Program-made: the position numbers and the translations under genes
From: Stentor roeselii
Lineage: Eukaryota > Ciliophora > Heterotrichea > Heterotrichida > Stentoridae
Direction of reading: 5' to 3'
Length of the DNA: 64,000 nt
Assembly: GCA_006503475.1 (NCBI GenBank)
Contig: RSEH01000103.1
Location: forward strand, 1-64,000
Part shown: piece by piece, positions 35,534 to 45,500 of the stretch
Layout: each line of letters begins with the position of its first letter
How positions within the stretch are numbered: the stretch's first letter is position 1
The notes under the pieces: generated by a model
The model's input: the letters and a program-made list of their open reading frames with translations, nothing else
What the model was told of the DNA's origin: nothing
Databases searched by the model: none

Positions 35534-37969
35534 TTACAATAATTCTTTCATCTCTACAACGTTTTTCAGAAGACAAGCACCTCCAGGCATTGCAGGGCCA
35601 AGAACGAAATCACGAAGTTTGACCTCTTGAAGACTTAAAACAAACTCCAAAAAAACCGCTTTTCTTTCATTGAACTCAACAGGAACCATATCTTCCACAG
35701 ACTTCTTACCTTTCAACATCTCAATATTCACAAAAGACCTTCCAATTTCACTACCTCCACAAAGTCTTATTTCAGATTTTTCACTTTCTAAACATTTTTC
35801 AATTTCTTCAGGATTCCCTTTCAAATAAACTTCAGCTTTTGTTTTAAAATAAACAAAAACATCTGACCTTGTCACTTCAGATTTCATAAACTTTTCAGAA
35901 AACATTGAAATAAATACTTTCCAAAGGTCAGGACAGTCACAAATGCCGTTAACAGTATGAACTTCAAGAGAAAGTTTGAAGTACTTGTCTTTATTAGTGC
36001 ATGATCTTGGCCTTGAAGATATCGTTGTTCTGCTCAATGGTCTTCTGCTGTGTTTTGGCTTCGCTGACTGAGCCCTTGACTTTGCAGGAGGTTTGAAAGT
36101 AACGATGTGAGTTTGAATTGGAATTGTTTGTGAGTTGAAAGTTGGCAAGATTTCAAACCATTCATTAGGCAAAGGTAAACATAAGAGGAAATCTTCAGGT
36201 GGAATGAAAATTCCAGAAAAATTTCTTAATGGAATATTCATGACGTCGATGTATTCATCTTCTTCAATAGCGACTTGGCAGTTGAGATATCCGAGAACAG
36301 TTGCACTGCTGGACATGACCTTATAAAATGACTTATGTTTAACAATTGGTGAAAGAAAGTCAATTATTTCTAGATCTGTTTTTCCGATAGTTTCGCCGTT
36401 GCGACTTAGGGTTATAGTGATCTGATGATTTTCATGAAGAAAATGTTTGAACTCTTTTCTTGAGTTTACAAAAAATTGATACATTTTTAACTTTTCAATC
36501 CTCACCTGTTGTCCTCCTCCGGGAAAATCGACTTTGTAATGCTGGTGGAAGTCAAAGTTAGAAAAACTTAAATCGTATTGACCTGTCAGATAAGGCTTAG
36601 CTTCATTAAAGTCCTTTAGAACTATCAACATTCTGAAGAGTTTCATTGGTTTACTTTCGCGAGTCTCTTCGATTACAGTTTTGGGTTTATCACTGTTGAT
36701 TAGAACTGCGGTTTTGCTTTCGAACTTCCAGTCATCAGGCATTTTTCCCATGTCGATTTCTTTTACTTTTAGAGGAATACTGAGTGCTTCGCTAAGCACT
36801 CTTTGAATCTCTTTGAGTTCCTCAGTCAACTCATAAAGACTATAGCAATCTGAGCAGACTCTATAGTTTTGATAAATCGTGGCATGTCCAGAATGACGAT
36901 ACTCTGCCCTATCAAGCCATTGAATCATGACACCACGTTCCCTAAGATGCTGATCAGTTTCAGTGATCATCTTGATAGTCAATTGATGAGGAAGAAGTGT
37001 CATCGGGTAGTAAACCTGGCAAAGTCTACATCTTTTCAATCTATTATACTCAGTTTTTAACGAAGACTTATGTTCATCATCCTGCGACTCGTCAGAGCTC
37101 CAATAAGGCTTATCAACAATAAAACCTTTCGGATCTGCAACACCTTTAAACTGAAAAGCTTTGCAAGTAACAAACCACCAGGTTTCATTATCATCTTTAA
37201 TGAAATCTCCTGCGAATTCCGTGATTTCAATGGAAAGTCCTGTTTCTAAGTACTGAACTATTCGTTTGACTTGAGGAAGAATGTCTTCCAAGTACTTTCC
37301 GTTTGAACTTGCAATTATGTTGCATCCTTCTAAGTCGTTGGAACTTGTCAGGCATCGCTTTCGAGGATCTTCTTTTTCGTTTTTGAATGAAACTTTGTTG
37401 GAGATGATGTAAATTAAGTTCTTTTTTTGCTTTCTGAAAACTACTCGACATACAAAGGAGACTGGACCTTTTGACTTGATGAATCTTTGTACCGCGCACA
37501 TTTCGCCAGTCAAAAATTCGTTAAACCTTGATTTTAACTCAGTGGAATTCAAGACGTGGGTGTTGAGTCCATGATATCTTTTGAATAAACTGCTCCATAT
37601 GGGTCTTTTCACTACTGAGACCACTTCATATGGGTTGTCTACTACCCCGAGTCTTCCTAGGATTACATGATCTTGAAATGTCTCAGTTCTGTATAAAAAA
37701 CCGTCAAGTCCCGTATAAATCCATACAGGAATCATGCTTTCATTAAACACACAAGTATCAGGCACATTAAGACAAAGCCTCTGCGCAGTTGAATTCGACC
37801 TACGAGCCAAAAACTTATAAAACGCAATATTCGGAGCAAATTGCCGATCATACGAGTACTCATCACTACTAAAAGTGATTTGACTTAAAATATTACTAGC
37901 AGTCCGATACTCTAAAGTTTCCTTTCTAGTAAACATAAAGCTTCTCTTTTTACTAGCAACTTTTGCCAT
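35534..37969 (-). CDS. Orphan 811-residue protein with CxxC pairs and possible C2-like domain
   Basis: No family recognised. Mixed alpha/beta N-terminal half; a possible zinc site from CRLC (about residue 315) and CSDC (about 375). A region at about 450-580 (LFRMLIVLKDFNEA to TVLGYLNCQVAI) has the beta-strand pattern of a C2 domain, which is only an impression. A Ser/Arg/Pro-rich linker follows (about 650-690), then a final mixed domain. The start codon lies 3 bp after the stop of the upstream kelch gene, giving TGA-ATA-ATG. Confidence 0.8.
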   Translation of the reverse strand: MAKVASKKRSFMFTRKETLEYRTASNILSQITFSSDEYSYDRQFAPNIAFYKFLARRSNSTAQRLCLNVPDTCVFNESMIPVWIYTGLDGFLYRTETFQDHVILGRLGVVDNPYEVVSVVKRPIWSSLFKRYHGLNTHVLNSTELKSRFNEFLTGEMCAVQRFIKSKGPVSFVCRVVFRKQKKNLIYIISNKVSFKNEKEDPRKRCLTSSNDLEGCNIIASSNGKYLEDILPQVKRIVQYLETGLSIEITEFAGDFIKDDNETWWFVTCKAFQFKGVADPKGFIVDKPYWSSDESQDDEHKSSLKTEYNRLKRCRLCQVYYPMTLLPHQLTIKMITETDQHLRERGVMIQWLDRAEYRHSGHATIYQNYRVCSDCYSLYELTEELKEIQRVLSEALSIPLKVKEIDMGKMPDDWKFESKTAVLINSDKPKTVIEETRESKPMKLFRMLIVLKDFNEAKPYLTGQYDLSFSNFDFHQHYKVDFPGGGQQVRIEKLKMYQFFVNSRKEFKHFLHENHQITITLSRNGETIGKTDLEIIDFLSPIVKHKSFYKVMSSSATVLGYLNCQVAIEEDEYIDVMNIPLRNFSGIFIPPEDFLLCLPLPNEWFEILPTFNSQTIPIQTHIVTFKPPAKSRAQSAKPKHSRRPLSRTTISSRPRSCTNKDKYFKLSLEVHTVNGICDCPDLWKVFISMFSEKFMKSEVTRSDVFVYFKTKAEVYLKGNPEEIEKCLESEKSEIRLCGGSEIGRSFVNIEMLKGKKSVEDMVPVEFNERKAVFLEFVLSLQEVKLRDFVLGPAMPGGACLLKNVVEMKELL

Positions 37970-37972
37970 TAT

Positions 37973-39049
37973 TCAATAATTATTCCAAACACGACTTCTA
38001 GTGTTAAAAACAACCACTTCTCCCGCAATTAAAAAGTAAGCCATTCCTTCACTCAAACTTCCAGAATTATCAAAAACCGCGATCTTACCAAGAGAACTGA
38101 CATCTTTCACAGTCCCTTTCACGAAATCTACTTCCCAAGCCGAGTTGAGGTACAATCCTTGAGACTCTCCTCCAACAACCAAAAAACTATTCCGCGTCAA
38201 TGGACAGATTCCAGCCCTAAGACAAGGTCCAGGCAGTTGAAGACTAAGAAGAGTCCAAATCCCTCCGTTCCATTTTTCAATACTTTTGACTTTGCCCCCT
38301 ACAGCATAAACACATTTATCAACAGTGACAGTAGAATGAAAGCTTCGAGGACAGTTCAAGTCCCCAGTGCGTGACCACTTCCCTCTATAAAACACTTCAC
38401 AAGAGGCAAGGTCTTCATAGCCAGAGCCTCCTGAAGCGACGACGAAGTCGTCGATAACTGAAAGTGAATGATACTCTCTCGCCTCTTGAAGATTTCCTTG
38501 CTTCTGTAAAGAACCTGATTCAATGTCAAGTAAAAAAGTGCCCTTGCTGCCCCTGCCCCCACAAATCAGCACTTTTGAAGGAAAAAGGTAAACCGCTCGG
38601 CCTGTTGATGAATAAAGCTTGCCCTGGAAGCAAGTCTCTGAATGACTCGTCAGGCTGAAGACTGTCAACCCGCCGGCCTGCATGTCAATCAAGTAATCGG
38701 CTTGAGGGTCTTGCAATACGGGCGGCTCGTAGAGCCGCTCATTTAAAAGGAACTCGGATTCTGGAACTGTTGTTTCTTTCCATGGCTCTAAGAAGGGAAA
38801 TTGGTTTATTGGGTTCGCTTTGAATGTCTTGTTCAAGTCGTCGAAGTAGTCGTCGTCGTCTAATGCGTCTTGATATGCGTCGAGGACTGCTTTGGGAAGA
38901 TTTTCTGTGATTACCGTACCGTCTTGGTTACGGGGAAGGGATTTGGAAAAGGGAGAGTCTAGAATGTTTTGGCTTGGGTCTGATTGGTTTGGTTTCGGGT
39001 TTTGAAGTGGCTCTTTTACTTCTGTGCTTTTGGAACAACAGCAGCCCAT
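37973..39049 (-). CDS. Kelch-like beta-propeller protein with N-terminal acylation motif
   Basis: 358 residues. It begins MGCCCSKS, a typical N-myristoylation site with adjacent cysteines for palmitoylation, so it should sit on a membrane. A polar linker (about 15-110) precedes kelch-type blades at about 125-358, each with a Gly-Gly pair (LICGGRGSKG, VVASGGSGYED, VYAVGGKVKS, LVVGGESQG). Kelch propellers bind proteins, often actin or E3 components; the partner is unknown. It is head-to-head with an acylated kinase, 82 bp apart. Confidence 0.82.
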   Translation of the reverse strand: MGCCCSKSTEVKEPLQNPKPNQSDPSQNILDSPFSKSLPRNQDGTVITENLPKAVLDAYQDALDDDDYFDDLNKTFKANPINQFPFLEPWKETTVPESEFLLNERLYEPPVLQDPQADYLIDMQAGGLTVFSLTSHSETCFQGKLYSSTGRAVYLFPSKVLICGGRGSKGTFLLDIESGSLQKQGNLQEAREYHSLSVIDDFVVASGGSGYEDLASCEVFYRGKWSRTGDLNCPRSFHSTVTVDKCVYAVGGKVKSIEKWNGGIWTLLSLQLPGPCLRAGICPLTRNSFLVVGGESQGLYLNSAWEVDFVKGTVKDVSSLGKIAVFDNSGSLSEGMAYFLIAGEVVVFNTRSRVWNNY

Positions 39050-39131
39050 TGTTTTGAGATTATTTCATTTGGAGGGTTGATGATGTTGAGAAGGATTTTT
39101 TTAGAACTGTGGTTTTAGGTATATATTAATA

Positions 39132-40175
39132 ATGGGGAATTGTGCGAGTTCTGATAGTAAATTTGATCCGACTATTGCTATTGGTTTGAATGATTTTGAA
39201 ATGAAATACCCCATCGGGCGAGGTGGATTCGGTCGAGTCTGGAAAGTATACCACAAGAAAACAAGCCAGCTCTTCGCAATGAAAGAGATGCGAAAAGATT
39301 TGATAGTAGCCAAGCGTTCAGTCGGTTCAATAATGAACGAGCGTCGTCTTCTGGGTATCTTAAAACATCCATTTCTCGTGAACCTTCACTACGCATTTCA
39401 AAACCTTGAAAATTTATACCTTGTAGTAGACTTAATGTCAGGAGGTGACTTTCGTTACTACCTAGTCCAACGTCAAGACATGAAAGAAGGAAGTATAAAG
39501 TTCTTAGCAGCCTGCATCCTCTGCGGTCTTGAATACCTTCATTTAAACAACATCGTTCACAGAGACATAAAACCTGAGAACCTTGTCTTCGACTCTTCAG
39601 GTTACGTGCACATCACTGACTTCGGCATAGCCAGGATGTCGAACGCTGACAACTCTTCAACAACATCAGGAACTCCTGGATATATGTCTCCAGAGGTCCT
39701 TTGCAGTCAAAATCATGGAATAGCTGCTGATTATTTCGCTTTAGGAGTCATTTTGTATGAGTGCATCACACACTTCAGGCCTTATACTGGAAAGAATCGC
39801 AAGGAAATCAGAGATGCTGTGTTAAATAAACAGGTACAACTGAAATTAGAGAATAACTTGGAGTGGACTAATGAATTGATTGACTTGGTCAATAGGTTGA
39901 TTCAAAGAAAACCTGATAATCGTCTGGGGTTTTCAGGGCCTGCTGAAGTAAAAAATCATAAGTTTTTTGAGGGGTTTGACTGGGAAAAACTTTACAATAA
40001 AGAACTGGAGTCGCCTTTTAAGATCAGTGAAAAAAATAACTTTGATTATGACCATGTTATGAAAAAATGGGACCCGGTGAAGGAAAGGATCACGGCGCAT
40101 AACAGTCAGAAGTTATTTGCTGGGTATTTGTATGACGCTACTTTATTCTCTATGCAGAAACCTAATTATAAATAA
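39132..40175 (+). CDS. AGC-type protein kinase, STK32/YANK-like, N-myristoylated
   Basis: 347 residues. Starts MGNCASSDS (myristoylation plus Cys). Kinase domain at about 23-280: GRGGFGRV, AMKEM (lysine), HRDIKPEN, TDFGIAR, SGTPGYMSPEV. HPFLVNLHYAFQ and LVVDLMSGGDFRYYL resemble STK32/YANK kinases. The C-terminal AGC tail is short, without a clear hydrophobic motif. The start is in TTAATAATGG. Stops of this gene and the SNARE gene are 9 bp apart. Confidence 0.9.
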   Translation: MGNCASSDSKFDPTIAIGLNDFEMKYPIGRGGFGRVWKVYHKKTSQLFAMKEMRKDLIVAKRSVGSIMNERRLLGILKHPFLVNLHYAFQNLENLYLVVDLMSGGDFRYYLVQRQDMKEGSIKFLAACILCGLEYLHLNNIVHRDIKPENLVFDSSGYVHITDFGIARMSNADNSSTTSGTPGYMSPEVLCSQNHGIAADYFALGVILYECITHFRPYTGKNRKEIRDAVLNKQVQLKLENNLEWTNELIDLVNRLIQRKPDNRLGFSGPAEVKNHKFFEGFDWEKLYNKELESPFKISEKNNFDYDHVMKKWDPVKERITAHNSQKLFAGYLYDATLFSMQKPNYK

Positions 40176-40184
40176 TCTTTAAGA

Positions 40185-40778
40185 TCATCGTGAGTCTTTT
40201 AGTGATATGTAAGATGTTGATGGGAAGAAGTGAATCAGGGATAGCATCAGGATGAACAAAGGAAATGAAATAAAAGCAAAGAAAAACGATTTGAATAATG
40301 CGAAAAAACTTGTTTTCACTGAAATGGAAATCAAACGTTTTTCCTCTTTTTTTAAGTCATTCATGCAAGATGACTGCTTAGAATGAATTGACTCGAGTAA
40401 GGTGTTGTCTTGAGTTAAAGTTGAAGAGAAGTTTCCTGCCATTTGTTTCATGTTTCGAGCGAGTTCTAAAATCTGCTTCTCGATTTCGTGCTGAGAAAAA
40501 TCTTCGACGGGCTCTGGCTTTCGTGTCTGATTAAATTTTACTCCAAATAGTTCTTCTGACTCTGTTTTTAGGTTGATTGAAAATTTTTTCTTGAGTTGAT
40601 CGTAAAGCTCTTCGAGTTGCTTGGATTCGGATTGGGATGATAATGGTTTGTAATCGTTTAAGGCTTTTTCGAATTGGAAGAATTGATCTTTGGAAGAGTT
40701 TTGCTCGAGGCGCTTTGCTAGTCTGAAGAGGTTGGTTATTTTTATTCTTCGTGATATGTCTTCGGGTGATAGGTTCAT
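40185..40778 (-). CDS. Tail-anchored SNARE-like protein, Use1-like
   Basis: 197 residues. N-terminal helices, then a SNARE-like heptad region at about 105-160 (EIEKQILELARNMKQMAG, TLTQDNTLLESI) with Gln near the centre, then a single strong membrane segment (about 162-185, FFALFKSFFFAFISFPLFIL) and a short lumenal tail. This is the layout of Use1, the ER Q-SNARE for Golgi-to-ER traffic. Assignment is by layout and the helix pattern only. Confidence 0.6.
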   Translation of the reverse strand: MNLSPEDISRRIKITNLFRLAKRLEQNSSKDQFFQFEKALNDYKPLSSQSESKQLEELYDQLKKKFSINLKTESEELFGVKFNQTRKPEPVEDFSQHEIEKQILELARNMKQMAGNFSSTLTQDNTLLESIHSKQSSCMNDLKKEEKRLISISVKTSFFALFKSFFFAFISFPLFILMLSLIHFFPSTSYISLKDSR

Positions 40779-41157
40779 TTTAATTAAGATTTTTAAAATT
40801 GAATAATTAGGAAGAGGTTTAGAGATTTAGGAATATTAGAAAATTTCTTCAACGAGTTTATTGTTTGAAGAAATTATAAAGGTTTAGATTTAATGAATAG
40901 TTTAAGGTATTTATTATAATCTTTTTATCTGATTTGACTTTATTGATTTTAGATTGAAATTAAACTTTAAGGATAATATGAGTAATTTGTTAAGATCACT
41001 TCATGAAGCATTTCCTAAACTTTTAATTACAAAGTTTAAATAAAACCTACCCAAAACTTCAAGGTATTTTAATTCTTCCCTCTTTACTTTTTTCTCTTAT
41101 TCTAATTTGTTCTTCGGACCCTCTTAATGAACTCTATCTGAACTGAATCTAATAAAT
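40779..41157. other. Divergent intergenic region
   Basis: 379 bp between the SNARE-like gene and the cyclin start codons. AT-rich, nothing else recognised. Confidence 0.5.
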
Positions 41158-41910
41158 ATGAGACTTTTTTCCGAAGAAGACTGTCGTAAAGCAGTAGGTC
41201 TTCCTTTTGAGATCCAGCAACAGTTACGCTCAGGCGATTTCGCATTTGTGACTGAAATGGGACGCCAGCTCCAAATCGATGAGCAAGTGCTCTGCACAGC
41301 GAACTATATGGTGAACCTATTTTTCATCCGTCGTAGTTACCTAAACTACGACCGATTCATAGTAAGTACCTCAGCGCTGATGCTAGCCTGCAAAATCCAG
41401 AACTTCCGTCGTCAAGGAAAGCGAATATACCCAAGCAACTTCGCAAGCACTTACCACAGCGTCTATCACCGAAGACTTCACAGCACATCGGACAAGCAGC
41501 CTCCAGTCTTCGAAGACTCTTTGAAATCCGAATACTTGGCGAAGATATTCAAAGCTGAGTTCAAACTACTGAAAACTCTTGAGTTCGACGTGGACATCGA
41601 CCTTCCTTTGAACCACATCAGCTTTGTTGTGAGTAGACTTTACAAAGACCAGCAAGATAATAACGTTTTTATCACCATGTGCAAGGTCATGGCGAATGAA
41701 AGCATGAGAAGCATCGTGCCTCTTTGTGCAAGGGTCCTTTCTATCGCTGTTGCTTGTGTCGTTCTCGCTGCTGTTGTTTGTGGACTTCCGAGACCTCAAG
41801 ACGCTGCTGGTGAAGGGGAAACTTGGTGGAAAGTTGTATCGGAAGAGGTTACTATTGGAGAAATCACTCAGGCTGTTAGACTTATCATGGAAGCCATCAC
41901 TTTGAAGTAA
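41158..41910 (+). CDS. Cyclin, transcription type (T/K/L-like)
   Basis: 250 residues with both cyclin boxes. Box 1 has ANYMVNLFFIRRSYLNYDRF and VSTSALMLACKIQNF, as in cyclins T, K and L that pair with CDK9/12-type kinases; the LLKTLEFDVDIDLP stretch matches the helix before box 2. Box 2 includes IAVACVVLAAVVCGLP and WWKVV. No destruction box or C-terminal extension is seen. The subtype is not certain. Start at AATAAATATG. Confidence 0.85.
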   Translation: MRLFSEEDCRKAVGLPFEIQQQLRSGDFAFVTEMGRQLQIDEQVLCTANYMVNLFFIRRSYLNYDRFIVSTSALMLACKIQNFRRQGKRIYPSNFASTYHSVYHRRLHSTSDKQPPVFEDSLKSEYLAKIFKAEFKLLKTLEFDVDIDLPLNHISFVVSRLYKDQQDNNVFITMCKVMANESMRSIVPLCARVLSIAVACVVLAAVVCGLPRPQDAAGEGETWWKVVSEEVTIGEITQAVRLIMEAITLK

Positions 41911-42568
41911 AATTAAATCATGTAGGAAAGATTATTATGGAGGCAGTTTGAAAGAATTTGGAAATTTTTGGATTATTTTGAAGATATTATTGAATTGTTT
42001 ATTATTTGAGATTTTTATCAATCAGGTGTAGAGGATGATGTTTATTAGTTGGAATTTTTAGATTTGTTTGAGATTTTTTGTTGGAGTTATGAGATAATTG
42101 AGAAAAATTCTGGGAATTATTATTTGAGGTTAAGTTTAGAGTTATTTCTTATTTTTATTTCTAGATTTTGAATGAGAAATTATTAAATTTAACTTTAGAT
42201 TTCTCCAATTAACTTCAAGCATCTTGATTATAAAAAGATAATTAGCTATAAGATTTTATGTAAAAACTTCAAGTAATTTTTCCAGTAAAATTATGGGAAA
42301 ATAATAATGGGATATGAGTATATTTACCTTGAAAACTTGCAAATTACAAGAAATCTGATGAAAGTCTAGCCAGCCATCATGATAAACCTTTCACCTACGC
42401 TGAGATATTGTTTAAGCATTTTTTAAAATTTAATCACATTGATATATTTGAAAGATCTTGTAGATTCTTAAATCAACAAAAAATTCTAATAAATATTCAT
42501 CCCTTCCTTTTACCATGTATTCGAAAAGATAAATTTACCTATATTAGTAGGATCTCCATTATAAAATA
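41911..42568. other. Upstream region of receptor paralog 1
   Basis: 658 bp, AT-rich, nothing recognised beyond ATAAAATA directly before the next ATG. Confidence 0.5.
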
Positions 42569-45500
42569 ATGGCCTTTCTTTACATTCTTACAGTAATCCT
42601 AGTAGCCTCAGATCAAGTCTTAGAATACCGACTTTCAAAGAACTTTGGAGAAACCTTTCACGACTATTCAGGCCACTACCGTGATGGAGTAAATGGCAAA
42701 AAGGTAGGCTCTGATGAGCAAGACACAGTCCCTTCTGACCGAGGTGCTTATTTTTCAGGGACTCAGTCAATGATATACATTCCAGAGACTAACCTTCAAG
42801 GAGAAAAAATTGAGTTTGCCGCTCCTTACTCTATAATTATTTGGGCAAATATCATCAGTGGAGATATGCTCGGAAGCAACTCTGAGATATCTTTAATCAA
42901 TCGTATCGGGTCAGAAGGAGATGAACTTAAAATTTCATTAGACCCTAATATGAACTTAACTGTTGAAGTAGTTCAAATAGAACCTCAAGAAGAGAGCAGT
43001 CCTTATGATTCTAGTAACGACACTGATCATAATGAAGACTCAAATAATAATTCAACAGAGTCTTCTGGTGATGAATCGAATGAAGGTGATTTTGGAGATG
43101 ATTCATCCAGTTATGGAAATAGTGGCACAGGAAATGGAGGAAACGGAGGAAACGGAGGAAATGGAAACGGAAACGGAGGAAGTGGAGGCAATGGAGGAAG
43201 TGGAGGAAATGGAAACGGAGGAAACGGAGGAAACGGAGGAAATGGAAATGGAGGAAATGGAAACGGAGGAAATGGAAACGGAGGAAATGGAAACGGAGGA
43301 AATGGAAACGGAGGAAATGGAAACGGAAACGGAAACGGAGGAAATGGAGGAAATGGAAACGGAGGAAATGGAGGAAATGGAAACGGAGGAAATGGAAACG
43401 GAAACGGAGGAAACGGAAATGGAAATGGAAACGGAAACGGAGGAAATGGAAACGGAAACGGAGGAAGTGGAGGCAATGGAGGAAGTGGAGGCAATGGAGG
43501 AAGTGGAGGAAATGGAAACGGAGGAAATGGAGGAAACGGAGGAAGTGGAGGAAATGGAAACGGAGGAAATGGAAATGGAGGAAGTGGAAATGGAAATGGA
43601 GGAAGTGGAAACGGAGGAAGTGGAAACGGAGGAAGTGGAAATGGAAATGGAGGAAGTGGAAACGGAGGAAGTGGAAACGGAGGAAGTGGAAACGGAGGAA
43701 GTGGAAACGGAGGAAGTGGAAACGGAGGAAGTGGAAAAGGAGGAAATGGAAACGGAGGAACTGGAAACGGAGGAAGTGGAAACGGAGGAAATGGAAATGG
43801 AGGAAACAGTAATTGTAATGGAAAAGGAAACCAGAATGGTAAAGGCAACAGTAACGGTAAAGGAAATAACAATTGTAATCAAGGGACTGGTGACGATTCA
43901 AGTAGTTCATCAAAAGGTAAAAACTCCCTTCTAGGTCGAGCCCGTCGCCTATCATCCAAGCGTCACCTTTCAGTAATGGAAACAGGTAAATGGACCCTTC
44001 TCCGTTTAAAAATCGATCCAAATAACTTAGAAATTTTCATCGACGAGCAATCAAAAGGAACTCAAGCCATAAGCGCATATAGCGAAGTGAATCAAAATTA
44101 CATGATGTACATCGGAGGAAGTCCAAACAAGGCAACATCAATGCAAGGATATGTTTGGAGTCTCGCAGTCGATAAGAACTTTATAAAAGACAGTTACATG
44201 CCAATCACAACACTTGAATGTAAAGCCGCTTATTTCGAAGGAGGTGAATACAAATGTTTCCCTGATGAACTGGATATTAAAAAGAACTCTTTAGGAACTG
44301 AATGCATTGAAGGATGTTCCAGTTGTAATAGTTTCACTTGTTTAAATTGCAAATGCAGTGTTTCAAGCTGTGAGATGAGTGGAAGTAAAAATTTATGTGT
44401 TTGCCCTGATGGAGCTATTCCTACTGAAACTGATTGTGAATGTCCTGAAGATTTGTTTTTTACGGGATTTAGCTGTGAAAAATGCTCTGTTGATCATTGT
44501 CTTACTTGCTCTGATTATAAAAGTTGTAATAAGTGTGAAGAATCTTACTCGATTATTGATGGAAATTGTGAATGTGCTTCGGGAAGATTTGAAACTAATG
44601 ATGGATGTAAAGATTGTATTGATAATTGTAGTGTTTGTGATAATACAGAAAGTTGTATTAGTTGTGAGGATGGATTTTATTCTAGTAAAGATACTGAGTG
44701 TAGTCCTTGTGGTAAAAACTGCAAAAACTGTGAAGAAAATAAATGTATTACATGTTTCGATACTTTCATAGATGATGACGGCGTGAATTGTAAATGCGCT
44801 AAAGGATATCAAAACTTTGGAAAATGTGTTAGAATCAGATTCCAAGCAAGTATTAAAGTAAACTCCAAAAATGTTGTTACTGTTACTTTTAATGAAACCT
44901 TAAAATCCTCTCTTGAATATCAAGATTTTATTATCGAGTGTAAAGATGTAAAAGATGCGAAAATTGTATTCAAAGCTATTACCACAAGCCGATATGAATT
45001 TCATGTCACTTCAAAAGATGATATCAAAGCAGGGTCTATTTTTTCAGTTGTTTTAAAAAATCAGAAACTTACAAGCAAGGCGGATTCATTGTATTATAAA
45101 ACAGATCTCTCAGTAGGCTTATATAAAGTAAATGCAAAGAATCCTTTGGCTGAGGATTTGAAGTCAGCGGCTAAAATGGCAGCAACAACTGCTTTTGCTG
45201 TGACAGCTACTGCTGGGATACTCGGATCGACATCTTTCTTCTGGATTCTACTGAATACCTTACAGATCATCACATATTTACCATTAAACAGTACCCCTTA
45301 TCCTGAAGCTCTCATAAAATTTTTCACATTCATGAACTTCCTCAACTTATTTCCAAGCATCTCTGAAATATTAGGGATTGACATCAATCACACAGAGCCT
45401 TATCTAGAAGCTAGAAGATACGAAATTGATTCAAATCTATTTCTGATCAACATAGATATAATAGTCGTTCAGTTCTTACTCAACATCACTCTAATCCTCC

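Noticed and set aside
43005-43934. Long Glu/Met-rich frame on the plus strand and long Phe/His-, Ser/Val- and Pro/Phe-rich frames on the minus strand
   Set aside because: They are shadow frames of the stop-free GGN repeat in receptor 1. The Gly/Asn frame is contiguous with conserved domains on both sides.
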